Assembly (NCBI GenBank): GCA_040779335.1
Contig: JBFONV010000003.1
Span: 62,001 to 126,000 of the forward strand
Reading direction: 5' to 3'
Length of the DNA stretch: 64,000 nt
Source of the DNA: JBFONV01 sp040779335
Lineage (GTDB): Bacteria > Pseudomonadota > Gammaproteobacteria > Enterobacterales > Alteromonadaceae
Shown here: positions 45,056-53,071 of the stretch, one piece after another
How the letters are laid out: each line of letters starts with the position of its first letter
Position numbering within the stretch: position 1 is the stretch's first letter
The notes under the pieces: generated by a model
The model's input: only the letters and a program-made list of their open reading frames with translations
Databases searched by the model: none
Told to the model about the DNA's origin: nothing
Made by a program: the position numbers and the translations under genes

Positions 45056-45718
45056 ATGGTAGATCAAAATAAAAATTTGGTTTCTATGGCGAAGCAGTTT
45101 AGCGGCTTACCCATTAAAGAACTTATTGGTGCTCCTCTCGTGGCGGCGGCACAAGCAAACAATATGATGGCATTAACGCAAACGAAGTTCATGTTAGAGA
45201 CTTGTTTCTTTTTAAAGAAACAAGGCGAGAAAGAAATATATAAGCCCATCATGATCAATATGACTCTTACTCGGCCGGTGGTTAATGCTGATGGTTCAGA
45301 AGCAGAGTCAATTGAAACGGACTTTAATTTACCTTTATTGACGATTATCCCGCTCAATTCACTTGCTGTTGATGAAGTGAAAGTAAATTTTGATATGGAA
45401 GTTAAAAGCTCCTTTACCAATGAGAAGTCAGCAGGCTCGACGAAAGATAACAAAGATGAACATTCGATTAGTCAAAAGCTTAGCGATAATAGCGTATCTG
45501 CTGAATTAACAGGTTCGGTCGCAGCCTCAGAGAAGTCATCATCAGAGGATTCATCATCATTTAAAAAATCAAACTCAGCAAAGTACGAAATTTATGCGCA
45601 CGCCAGTCAAATATCTTTGCCTGTTGGTGTTATCACCATAATTGACGCTTTTAGTAAATCTATTGCCCCAATTCAATTGAAAGCAGACGGCAGCAAAAAC
45701 AAAGTTTCGCCACCATAA
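45056..45718 (+). CDS. DUF2589 family protein 1
   Basis: Protein of 220 residues of the DUF2589 family: LVSMAKQFSGLPIKELIGAPLVAAAQAN, TQTKFMLETCFF, YKPIMINMTLTRPVVNADGS, FNLPLLTIIPLNSLAVDEVKVNFDMEVKSS, a Ser/Lys-rich variable insert (140-185), then SAKYEIYAHASQISLPVGVITIIDAFSKSIAPIQLKADG. No signal peptide or membrane helix. The ATG was chosen for its AGGAG site; an upstream in-frame TTG would run through that site. Family function unknown. Confidence 0.85.
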   Translation: MVDQNKNLVSMAKQFSGLPIKELIGAPLVAAAQANNMMALTQTKFMLETCFFLKKQGEKEIYKPIMINMTLTRPVVNADGSEAESIETDFNLPLLTIIPLNSLAVDEVKVNFDMEVKSSFTNEKSAGSTKDNKDEHSISQKLSDNSVSAELTGSVAASEKSSSEDSSSFKKSNSAKYEIYAHASQISLPVGVITIIDAFSKSIAPIQLKADGSKNKVSPP

Positions 45719-45740
45719 CGTTTCAAACCTAAACGTTTTT
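45717..45740 (+). terminator. Terminator-like hairpin inside the DUF2589 operon
   Basis: A seven-pair stem (AACGTTT / AAACGTT, seven-base loop) overlaps the stop codon of the preceding gene and is followed by TTTTT in 45736-45740. AT-rich and probably only partly efficient. Confidence 0.45.
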
Positions 45741-46225
45741 AAAATCAGACGCTTTTAAATAATAAAGTCTGCGTACCAAAGCAATCTTATTTACGGCGCA
45801 AACCTAACAATACCATTAAAAAACACCTGATTGTGATTTAACCGTCAATACTCAGTTGCACTTATCAATACCTCAAGCAGGAGAGGTGAACGCTCATCTC
45901 TTCCCTGAAAAACGCTCAAATGCTGTAAACAAATGGTGTCGACAATCTTTGTTGAATCATCTGTTTTTCACGAAATTAAGATGGAACTTGATCTGGATCT
46001 TCATTGCACCTTCAACATGATGTGAGGCGCTTGGTTGTGTTCAGTAGTCATGCAGAAGTATATGTTCAGGATGAACAATGCCTGCTAAAAACCCGATTTA
46101 TTTTTTATTAAATTGCAAACCAATTTTTATCAAATAAGAAGGGAAACTGTTTATAGAAAGGACGCTTTAATAGTTTGTTAGCACTCCTGATATAAATTAA
46201 TTTTACATTTAATGAGGAAATCAAA
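45741..46225. other. Long non-coding spacer between the two DUF2589 genes
   Basis: About 485 bases without a supportable frame, unlike the tight spacing of the preceding genes. It may hold a separate promoter for the second DUF2589 gene (a TATAAA-like box lies near 46189) or the remains of a lost gene. No inverted repeats of an insertion sequence were seen. Confidence 0.35.
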
Positions 46226-46879
46226 ATGCCTGATAACGATAGAGCCTTAGTCTCGATGGCACAACAATTTAGTGGTTTACCAATTAAATCACTAATCAGC
46301 GCGCCTTTACTTGCTGGCGCAGAAGCAAATGCAAAAATGGCGATAACGCAAACTCAGTTTCTATTGAGTACCTGTTTTAATGTCACTGGTGCGGCTGGTT
46401 CTGAAGAGTATAAACCTATCATGATTAATATGACGCTAACGCGTTCGGTTATTAAACCTGATGGTTCTGCTGGCACGCCAGTTGAAACAAAATTTGACTT
46501 ACCTTTATTAACCATTATGCCGCTTAACTCGTTAGCTGTTGATAATATTACGGTTAATTTTGAAATGGAAGTGAAAAGCTCCTTTTCAAATGACAAAGAA
46601 ACGTCTGAAGAGTCAGAAAAAGCAGCTGAAGGTAGCTTTAGTGCGAAAGTAGGTTGGGGCTGTTTTTCTGCCGAAGTTAGTGGTTCAGTTTCAGCGTCAA
46701 GTAAGTCGGCTTCTTCTGAAAAATCGCATTATGAGAAGTCAAACTCAGCGAAGTATGAAATTAATGCTCATGCTGGACAATTGCCATTGCCTGAAGGCGT
46801 TACAACGATCATACAAGCCTTTTCTCAATGTATTGCACCTATTCAATTGAAAGCGGAAGGAACTCCAACTCCACCGTAA
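46226..46879 (+). CDS. DUF2589 family protein 2
   Basis: Protein of 217 residues, close paralogue of the gene at 45056: LVSMAQQFSGLPIKSLISAPLLAGAEANAKMAITQTQFLLSTCF, YKPIMINMTLTRSVIKPDGS, FDLPLLTIMPLNSLAVDNITVNFEMEVKSS, a variable Ser/Ala/Glu-rich insert and the shared ending (INAHAGQLPLPEGVTTIIQAF ... IAPIQLKAEG). The insert differs strongly while the flanks are conserved, so that loop is probably the specificity or surface region. Cytoplasmic by sequence. Function unknown. Confidence 0.85.
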   Translation: MPDNDRALVSMAQQFSGLPIKSLISAPLLAGAEANAKMAITQTQFLLSTCFNVTGAAGSEEYKPIMINMTLTRSVIKPDGSAGTPVETKFDLPLLTIMPLNSLAVDNITVNFEMEVKSSFSNDKETSEESEKAAEGSFSAKVGWGCFSAEVSGSVSASSKSASSEKSHYEKSNSAKYEINAHAGQLPLPEGVTTIIQAFSQCIAPIQLKAEGTPTPP

Positions 46880-46947
46880 GATAGCGAGTGCGCAATAACG
46901 AAAGTGTTCATAATCGTTATCTAGGTTATGAATACAAAAGTAAATAT

Positions 46948-46976
46948 GCTCGGCTGGACAGGCCGAGCCATTTTTT
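46948..46976 (+). terminator. Intrinsic terminator between DUF2589 gene 2 and the zinc-ribbon gene
   Basis: A GC-rich seven-pair stem (GCTCGGC / GCCGAGC, seven-base loop) followed by CATTTTTT. It lies only about 15 bases before the next start codon, so it would cut off the last four genes unless read through. Confidence 0.75.
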
Positions 46977-46990
46977 AGGAGTTATTAGTA

Positions 46991-47188
46991 ATGAAAGATT
47001 ACAGCGAAATACAATGCCCTGACTGTGGGGGAAAAATACTCATCGACGCTAAACGCTTAATACAAGGAGGAAGCTTTAGTTGTACCAATCATCGTTGCGG
47101 TGTTTCCGTTTCGTTGAGTAACTCTAGTTACCAAGTTACAGAAAACGCTATGCGTGAGTTTGAAAAGCTTAAGCAAAGTCATTTTTAA
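46991..47188 (+). CDS. Small zinc-ribbon protein
   Basis: Protein of 65 residues with a CxxC-15-C-x4-C metal site (IQCPDCGGKILIDAKRL ... FSCTNHRCGVSVSL), typical of one zinc ribbon. No other domain. The start has AGGAGTTATTAGTAATG. It lies directly behind a terminator hairpin and ahead of three more small genes on the same strand. Such proteins often aid protein-protein or nucleic-acid contacts; no specific role can be given. Confidence 0.75.
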   Translation: MKDYSEIQCPDCGGKILIDAKRLIQGGSFSCTNHRCGVSVSLSNSSYQVTENAMREFEKLKQSHF

Positions 47189-47258
47189 AGAATATGCCTT
47201 TTAAATGACTATTAATGACAAGTAATAAACGAAAACTATTAATTTTAAGGAGAACGTT

Positions 47259-47606
47259 ATGATTCATGAATATGACAATAATGTGTTTACGCATGAAGGG
47301 CAATGCACTGTTGATGAATTTCGCAAAGAGATTTTCGCAAGTAAAGAAATGATAGCTGCGGTTCAAGGACTTGTTGTTTATGCAGGATATCACGGAGATA
47401 CAAAAGGAAATTGGGACCATGATTTTGATGAAACCGAAATTGAAAAAACGATGCAAAGTGCCGCTGAATTTCCAAACGCTGATGTTCGTTTGATAAAAGA
47501 GCCAGGCCTTAGTGAGCAGCAGATCAGAGACGCTGTCGCACGTGGTAATGTATTTTTTACTTGGTGTGATAGCGACGCAAAAGTTAAAGCTGTTATGGAC
47601 TGGTAA
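47259..47606 (+). CDS. Small protein of unknown function with possible His/Cys dyad
   Basis: Protein of 115 residues, acidic, no signal peptide. I do not recognise the family. A hydrophobic strand ends in a His-Gly (GLVVYAGYHGDTKGNW, His45), and a second strand ends in Cys-Asp (GNVFFTWCDSD, Cys103). That order and the strand-end positions recall the His/Cys pair of caspase-type peptidases, but the protein is much smaller than those folds. The start has AAGGAGAACG upstream, a strong ribosome site, so the gene is real. Part of the run of small genes after the DUF2589 proteins. Confidence 0.6.
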   Translation: MIHEYDNNVFTHEGQCTVDEFRKEIFASKEMIAAVQGLVVYAGYHGDTKGNWDHDFDETEIEKTMQSAAEFPNADVRLIKEPGLSEQQIRDAVARGNVFFTWCDSDAKVKAVMDW

Positions 47607-47701
47607 GAAGTCAGACTGAATTTAATAAGTGAGTGTTTGGTTGGTTAACTAGTTAGCTATGAAGATTTTTAATAACTTAAATAAAATAAAAAGGAATAAT
47701 T

Positions 47702-48004
47702 ATGCCTATTGAAATAAGCGTAGGGAAAAGAACATATCAGAGCACAGATAGAAAACATTCAGAAGAGGTCATGTTTGAATCAGGAAAGTATAACAATGGT
47801 GATTTTACAGCCGAAATGACTGGATGGCCATGCACAGGAGAACGCCATCACAATTGCCATGATTTGTTTAAACGACAATCTAAAGATCGAACAATTACCG
47901 TCATTGTTGAAGACGACCACGGAGGATATGCAAAGAATCATGGCAAGGAATTCGGCGCTACTGGCACCATTACTTATGTAAACGGGATTGTTGAGTATTC
48001 TTAA
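47702..48004 (+). CDS. Small Cys/His-containing protein, unknown
   Basis: Protein of 100 residues without export signal, family not recognised. The middle holds a tight Cys/His cluster (WPCTGERHHNCHDLF) followed by strands and DDHGGYAKNHGKEF, then TGTITYVNGIVEYS. The Cys/His spacing could bind metal or form an active site. It is preceded by AAAAGGAATAATT. It sits between two similarly small genes, one of them toxin-like. Confidence 0.6.
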   Translation: MPIEISVGKRTYQSTDRKHSEEVMFESGKYNNGDFTAEMTGWPCTGERHHNCHDLFKRQSKDRTITVIVEDDHGGYAKNHGKEFGATGTITYVNGIVEYS

Positions 48005-48071
48005 CCATTACATCGGTTGAAGGTGTTCAACATACTATATCGATATTAATAAATTTTACAGGAGTTAAATT

Positions 48072-48335
48072 ATGGCACAGTTTCATGCGGCTCAAATAAC
48101 AAGTAAAGGCGTTAAAATAGATGATCGTAAAATTGATAAAAGTGAGGCTAGTCAAAGGATCCGACAAGGTAAAGATGTTTGGGGTTCTAAATCTAACGCA
48201 AATACCTTAGCGGAATCTTTAAGTGAAGGTCAAGGGAATATGCGGCATGCACCTCATGTTATCGGCGGGTACAATCATTATCACGATATTAGTCATCACT
48301 ATACGGGACACATCTTTTATGGTGAACCACATTAA
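48072..48335 (+). CDS. Small protein resembling a polymorphic-toxin C-terminal domain
   Basis: Protein of 87 residues. The pattern KIDKSEASQRIRQGKDVWGSKSNANTLAESL followed by HAPHVIGGYNHYHD and the ending GHIFYGEPH resembles a module seen at the C-termini of secreted polymorphic toxins and Rhs proteins ('..DVW..A..LA....HYH....GHIFYG'). Here it stands alone, without an export domain. That resemblance is from memory. Good AGGAG site. Last gene of the accessory run. Confidence 0.6.
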   Translation: MAQFHAAQITSKGVKIDDRKIDKSEASQRIRQGKDVWGSKSNANTLAESLSEGQGNMRHAPHVIGGYNHYHDISHHYTGHIFYGEPH

Positions 48336-48363
48336 GTGGATTAGTAGTTGTATACCAGTATTT

Positions 48364-48393
48364 CAGGTGATAAATAACGTTTTTTGTCACCTG
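48364..48393 (+). terminator. Possible terminator at the end of the accessory run
   Basis: CAGGTGA pairs with TCACCTG around a 16-base loop that contains the T-run. No T-run follows the stem, so its efficiency is doubtful. Confidence 0.35.
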
Positions 48394-48604
48394 CAATCTA
48401 ACCTATATAGTTGAGAGTTTTTAATTTAGACGATATATGTTGGCTGATTAGTTCCTATCTCAGAAACCGATTTATCTATAACTGTCAAAGTACTATGACA
48501 AAAGTTTACAGTAATAACTTGATATCAATTGTTAGCACTTAGTGTTAATTGTAATTAACGGTCCGTTATTGCTGCAAAAAATACCAGTGAGGCGTGTGAA
48601 TTTT

Positions 48605-49756
48605 ATGAACAATAACATGGAACGGGTTGCTAATAGTCACCAGTCACCACATAGGAGTTACTGGTATACAGTAACGATTACATCAGTTGTATTGATGATA
48701 CTAATTGGTTTGATGTGGTTTAAAGTCGATAGCGACTATAAACCGAATGATAATCAGCTGGTTTCAGAGTCATCTGCACGTGACGATTTATTAATTAAAC
48801 TCAAGCAATCTGGTAGTTATAAACAAGGGAAGTACTTGGAGGTTCCCACTGGCGTCTATATACAGTCATTAAATTTCGTCTCTGCAAATGATGTTTATCT
48901 TAATGGCTATATTTGGCAAACCTATCCGAGCGATAAGGTTATAGATAAACCGAGCGTTTATTTTCCTGAAGAAGTTAATGGAAGTGCGTTGCCTGAGCCC
49001 AAATATAGTAAAACGGTTGATGGAAAAACGACTTATGGTTGGTATTTTGAAGTGACCGTGCGCCAACCATTTGATTATGGTAAATATCCATTGGATCATA
49101 AAACGGTATGGTTAAGAATTCTCTCATCAGACTTTGAGGGTAATACCTTACTTATTCCAGATCTCAATAGTTATCCATCAACCAGCCCTGGGGTCTCATT
49201 TGGGCTTGACGATCAAATTGTATTAGGCAATTGGGAAATTAACGAAACCTTTTATGACTATAAAATGAACAGATACCAGACGAGTTTTGGTTTTATGGAT
49301 AAAACATCCGGGGTTGTGCCCGAGCTTCATTTTAATGTTGTGCTAAAGCGTAAATTTGTTAATGCCTTTGTGGTGCATTTGATCCCGATGCTGACAGTAG
49401 CTGTTCTATTATTTGCCATTTTATTAAATCTCACCCATGACAAAGATAAGCTTAATTCAAATGGTTTTTCACAAATGGGGGTTATTGGAGCCGTGTCTGC
49501 ACTATTTTTCGTTGTAGTTATTTCTCATGTAGATATACGAACGAGATTCCCTTCACAAGGGATTGTTTATATAGAGTATTTTTACTTGGTTATGTACTTG
49601 ATTATGATTGCTATGGTGATTATTAGTTTTATTTATCACCAACCTAATCGTTGGTATAGCAAAATATTTAAACAAGACTCTCTCATCCCCAAATTACTGT
49701 ATTGGCCTGTTGCACTGGGCACATTGGCGATCACTAGTTATATCGTATTATTGTGA
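48605..49756 (+). CDS. Pentameric ligand-gated ion channel homologue (pro-loop type)
   Basis: Membrane protein of 383 residues. An N-terminal helix (21-40) is followed by a beta-rich extracellular part (about 55-250) with the pro-loop signature of the Cys-loop/pLGIC superfamily, QPFDYGKYPLDHKTVWL (aromatic-Pro-x-Asp at 161-164). Four helices end the protein: M1 252-274 (with Pro261), the pore-lining M2 289-309 (SQMGVIGAVSALFFVVVISH), M3 319-344 (GIVYIEYFYLVMYLIMIAM) and M4 363-383. The cysteines of the animal Cys-loop are absent, as in bacterial members. The N-terminal helix looks uncleaved, which is unusual. The ATG was chosen over an upstream GTG because GAGG precedes it. It is 13 bases from the dCache gene, so the two are cotranscribed. 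Confidence 0.75.
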   Translation: MNNNMERVANSHQSPHRSYWYTVTITSVVLMILIGLMWFKVDSDYKPNDNQLVSESSARDDLLIKLKQSGSYKQGKYLEVPTGVYIQSLNFVSANDVYLNGYIWQTYPSDKVIDKPSVYFPEEVNGSALPEPKYSKTVDGKTTYGWYFEVTVRQPFDYGKYPLDHKTVWLRILSSDFEGNTLLIPDLNSYPSTSPGVSFGLDDQIVLGNWEINETFYDYKMNRYQTSFGFMDKTSGVVPELHFNVVLKRKFVNAFVVHLIPMLTVAVLLFAILLNLTHDKDKLNSNGFSQMGVIGAVSALFFVVVISHVDIRTRFPSQGIVYIEYFYLVMYLIMIAMVIISFIYHQPNRWYSKIFKQDSLIPKLLYWPVALGTLAITSYIVLL

Positions 49757-49769
49757 GAAGGAATTTGTT

Positions 49770-51938
49770 ATGTTTAAATTTTGGCCTGAAAATAGGCAAT
49801 TTTATCTGTCGATAAAAACCCGTATTCTCTTACTCGTATTAATGGTACTTATTGTTAGCATCGTATTAGCAAGTTGGCAAAGTATTAAAGTAGCTCGAAG
49901 TGGAGTGCAAAATACTACGGTTAATCACTTAAAAACGAATCGTGAATCGAAAGCCCGCCAGTTAGAGAATTATTTTGAACAGATCCGTAATCAAGTTGAG
50001 ATTTTATCAGCTGACTTTATGGTTATTGATGCCGTGCGAGAATTTAGTCGTGCTTTTGAACAATTAGACAATGCTGCATACTCTGATAGTCTGACAAGTC
50101 AATCTTATGGGCCGCTTAGACAATATTATCAGCAGGAATTTTTACCACGATTAGAGCGTAACAGTGAACAGAGCGAAACGTTTGAGTATTATTATCCTAA
50201 AGATGGGCGTACGGCATATTTACAAAATCATTATATAGCATTGAATGAATATAGCACTGGTAAAAAGGATCTATTACTGTCAGCAAACGACGATAGCGAA
50301 TATAGTCTAGTTCATCAAAAATATCATCCAATATTAAATAATTTGCAGAAAAAATTTGGCTTTTATGACATTTTTTTGGTTGACCAAAAATCAGGCGCTA
50401 TTGTTTACAGTGTTTTTAAGGAGGCCGATTTTGCCACTAGCTTAATTGATGGCCCATATGCAAACAGTAACTTGGGGACTTTGTTTAGACTGTTGCAAGA
50501 TACTGAAATGGCAACTACGGTGAGAATGGTTGATTTTAGCCGTTATTCTCCTTCATACAATGCTCCAGCATCTTTTATCGCCAGTCCTATATTTGATGGG
50601 GACACTAAAGTAGGCATGTTGATTTTTCAAGTGTCGATAGACGTGGTTAATGGTATTACTACAGGCAATAAAAATTGGTATTTAGATGGGCATGGTGAAA
50701 CTGGCGAAAATATTATCGTCGGCAGCGATTCTATATTGCGCAGCCAGTCTCGGTTTTTGATTGAGGAGCCCGAGAAGTTTATTAAAGATATTAGCGCAGC
50801 TGATCACACTCAAGAGGTGGTAGAAGCTGTAAATAAATTTGAAACAACTATTTTGTCATTGGGTTTTAATATCGAGGGCTTGACCAATGGTATGCAAAAG
50901 CAAAAAGGGCAGCTCGATCACTTTGTTGATTATAGAGGTAAGGAAACCCAATCAGCTTTTGTTTCGTTAGATATTCCTGATGTTCAATGGTGGCTAGTCA
51001 CTAAAATAGATAGTGAAGAGCTAGATCAGAATTTTTCAGAAATGTTTATGGTAGAACTGATAAATGATGCCTTTATTATTTTTCTGATCTTACCGTTCAC
51101 TTATTGGTTTATTGGTTTTATTTTAAAGCCGTTAAGGACAGTTGACCAACTCTTGGCTAAGGAAACATCGATTTCGCACAAAGGATTACCAATTGAAGTT
51201 CGCTTATATAAACGCGCACAGCAACTGAACCAGCAATTTGACACCATAAGAAAAATTTGTCACCAATTGCAGCGTAAACTTAGGCCTGATAATACCGAAC
51301 AACTAAGCAGTGATGTTATCCAACTGATCAAGGATATTTCGTTGCGATTATCGCTTGAAGTTGAACTGTTGGAGGTACGTTATCATAAAGCGCAACGTGT
51401 CACTCAGGCAATTAACGAAAACTGGTGCGAGCTCGATAATCAGCACGAGGAGCAATCAGATAATATTGAGATGTTTAATCGAAAATTAATTGGGCAGATT
51501 GAAAGTCAACGCAGCACAATCGTTAAATTACGGCAGGCCATCAGCAAAATGCAAAGTTTGACACTACAGGTCAAATCTCTTCGTTTTAACGTTTGTAAAG
51601 AAGCTAGTATGGGTAAAACATCCGGTCTTTTTCACTACATTAACGATGAGTTACTTCGCATTGAAGAGTTATGTTTTAGTACTAAAGAGCAAATGGATAT
51701 CTGCACTAACAAATTCAACCAAGATACCGAACATACTTTAGATATTTTCCATTTCTTAGGTCATAGTCAGCTAAAGAACGCGCAAGGGAAGCAAGTCAAT
51801 CCCTTAGCTGTTGATGCCATTCAGCAGAATTTGCTTGAATTAAAACGATTATTTAATTCAACAGAATTTGAGCAAACATCGTCAGCACTCTCTGAGTTAC
51901 CATTTGATGTCAATACTCATCACGAACCTGCTCAGTAA
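49770..51938 (+). CDS. dCache membrane receptor with degenerate MCP-like cytoplasmic part
   Basis: Protein of 722 residues. First membrane helix 17-36, then a large periplasmic double-Cache region (about 45-430) with SIKVARSGVQNTTVNHLKTNRESKARQLENYF, YDIFLVDQKSGAIVYSVFKEADFATSL and a second lobe ending VSLDIPDVQWWLVTKID. The second helix is at about 432-455 and a long helical cytoplasmic part is at 456-722. No kinase, cyclase or normal MCP tip is present. Near residues 605-630, however, FNVCKEASMGKTSGLF-x5-DEL follows the spacing of the MCP hairpin tip (LNAAIEAARAGE...GFAVVADEV). It may be a chemoreceptor that lost its CheA-binding tip. The ATG has GAGAAGGA upstream. Confidence 0.75.
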   Translation: MFKFWPENRQFYLSIKTRILLLVLMVLIVSIVLASWQSIKVARSGVQNTTVNHLKTNRESKARQLENYFEQIRNQVEILSADFMVIDAVREFSRAFEQLDNAAYSDSLTSQSYGPLRQYYQQEFLPRLERNSEQSETFEYYYPKDGRTAYLQNHYIALNEYSTGKKDLLLSANDDSEYSLVHQKYHPILNNLQKKFGFYDIFLVDQKSGAIVYSVFKEADFATSLIDGPYANSNLGTLFRLLQDTEMATTVRMVDFSRYSPSYNAPASFIASPIFDGDTKVGMLIFQVSIDVVNGITTGNKNWYLDGHGETGENIIVGSDSILRSQSRFLIEEPEKFIKDISAADHTQEVVEAVNKFETTILSLGFNIEGLTNGMQKQKGQLDHFVDYRGKETQSAFVSLDIPDVQWWLVTKIDSEELDQNFSEMFMVELINDAFIIFLILPFTYWFIGFILKPLRTVDQLLAKETSISHKGLPIEVRLYKRAQQLNQQFDTIRKICHQLQRKLRPDNTEQLSSDVIQLIKDISLRLSLEVELLEVRYHKAQRVTQAINENWCELDNQHEEQSDNIEMFNRKLIGQIESQRSTIVKLRQAISKMQSLTLQVKSLRFNVCKEASMGKTSGLFHYINDELLRIEELCFSTKEQMDICTNKFNQDTEHTLDIFHFLGHSQLKNAQGKQVNPLAVDAIQQNLLELKRLFNSTEFEQTSSALSELPFDVNTHHEPAQ

Positions 51939-52048
51939 TGTTTAGGTTAATGGTTTTAAATTTTTAGTGCATTTTGGTTCTTGTATTGAATTTAGAACGG
52001 TGATTTTTGAATTCTAACGTTCTATCGTAGCTGAGTGTGCTGGTAATG

Positions 52049-53071
52049 TTATCGTTTTGTTGTTTTGGCTTTTGCCTTAGCTTTACTTGATTCTCGCAAG
52101 ATTAAACTTGGTTCAAACAGGTTTTTGATTTCTAATTTCTTATCGTTGTAGATATTTTTAAGGACCCATTTTGCGGCCATATGGCCCATCTCATTTACCG
52201 GGTTATCGATGGTAGTCAGTTGAGGGTAGAGGTATTCGCTAAAGAAGTCGTTATCAAATCCTATAATAGAGCAATCGGCAGGAACGTTAACGTTATTCTC
52301 TCTAGCAACTTTCATTGCGCCTGAAGCCATTTCATCGTTAGCACAAACAACACCGGAAAAGTTAAGTCCTTGGTCGATGAGATATTGCATGCCATCGCTA
52401 CCACCTGTTATTTCAAAGTTGCCTTGGTATAGTAACGTTTCGTTGAAGTTGATACTGTGTTCGGCTAACGCTTGTTTATGTCCATATAAACGATCTTTAG
52501 CATCAGGCTTCCACAAGGGCCCTGAAATGTATGCGAGTTCACGATGACCTTGTTCTAACAGGTATTTAGTTGCTTGGTAGCCACCTAGCTTGTTATTGAG
52601 ATAAATACAGTTGTCTGCAATTTCTGCGACATATCTATTGATAATAACGAAGGGGGTTTTTCCTTTACTAAGTTCGATAAGGTATTCATCTGACACTGCG
52701 TCAACGTGTAAAATAAGCGCGTCGCAGTTGCGGGCTATTAAAAATTCTATGCCCGCTTTTTCGCTTGCTTCATCACTATGCCCCGCGGCAATAATGCCGT
52801 GTTTTTCCGCTGCTCTTAACTCAGACTCGATACCACTAAGCATTTCACCATAGAATGGACCATATAATTCAGACACCAAAATACCGACACTGTTAGTTCG
52901 GTTTGAGGCCAACGAGCGAGCAATAGAGTTAGGGCGAAAGCCAAGTTGCTCCATGGCTTTGTTTACTTTGGCCTTGGTTTTTTCGCTGACATGTTCATGA
53001 TTGTTTAAGACTCGAGATACCGAAGATAATGATACACCGGCGAGTGCGGAAACTTCATAAATTGTGGCCAT
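52049..53071 (-). CDS. LacI-family transcriptional regulator
   Basis: Repressor of 340 residues with the N-terminal LacI HTH and hinge (ATIYEVSALAGVSLSSVSRVLNNHEHVSEKTKAKVNKAMEQLGFRPNSIARSL) and a periplasmic-binding-like sugar domain (VGILVSELYGPFYGEML ... GVVCANDEMASGAMKVAREN ... SIIGFDNDFFSEYLYPQLTTI). Last gene of the GH1-transporter-regulator set. Its likely site is the palindrome at 55946 upstream of the glucosidase gene. The inducer is probably the beta-glucoside or a product of the GH1 enzyme. Confidence 0.93.
   Translation of the reverse strand: MATIYEVSALAGVSLSSVSRVLNNHEHVSEKTKAKVNKAMEQLGFRPNSIARSLASNRTNSVGILVSELYGPFYGEMLSGIESELRAAEKHGIIAAGHSDEASEKAGIEFLIARNCDALILHVDAVSDEYLIELSKGKTPFVIINRYVAEIADNCIYLNNKLGGYQATKYLLEQGHRELAYISGPLWKPDAKDRLYGHKQALAEHSINFNETLLYQGNFEITGGSDGMQYLIDQGLNFSGVVCANDEMASGAMKVARENNVNVPADCSIIGFDNDFFSEYLYPQLTTIDNPVNEMGHMAAKWVLKNIYNDKKLEIKNLFEPSLILRESSKAKAKAKTTKR

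Noticed and set aside
45900..46080. Possible decayed gene in the spacer between the DUF2589 genes
   Set aside because: Both strands have stops every few codons; no recognisable peptide in any frame.
48223..48414. 63-codon frame overlapping the toxin-like gene
   Set aside because: Out-of-frame overlap with a better supported gene that has its own AGGAG site.
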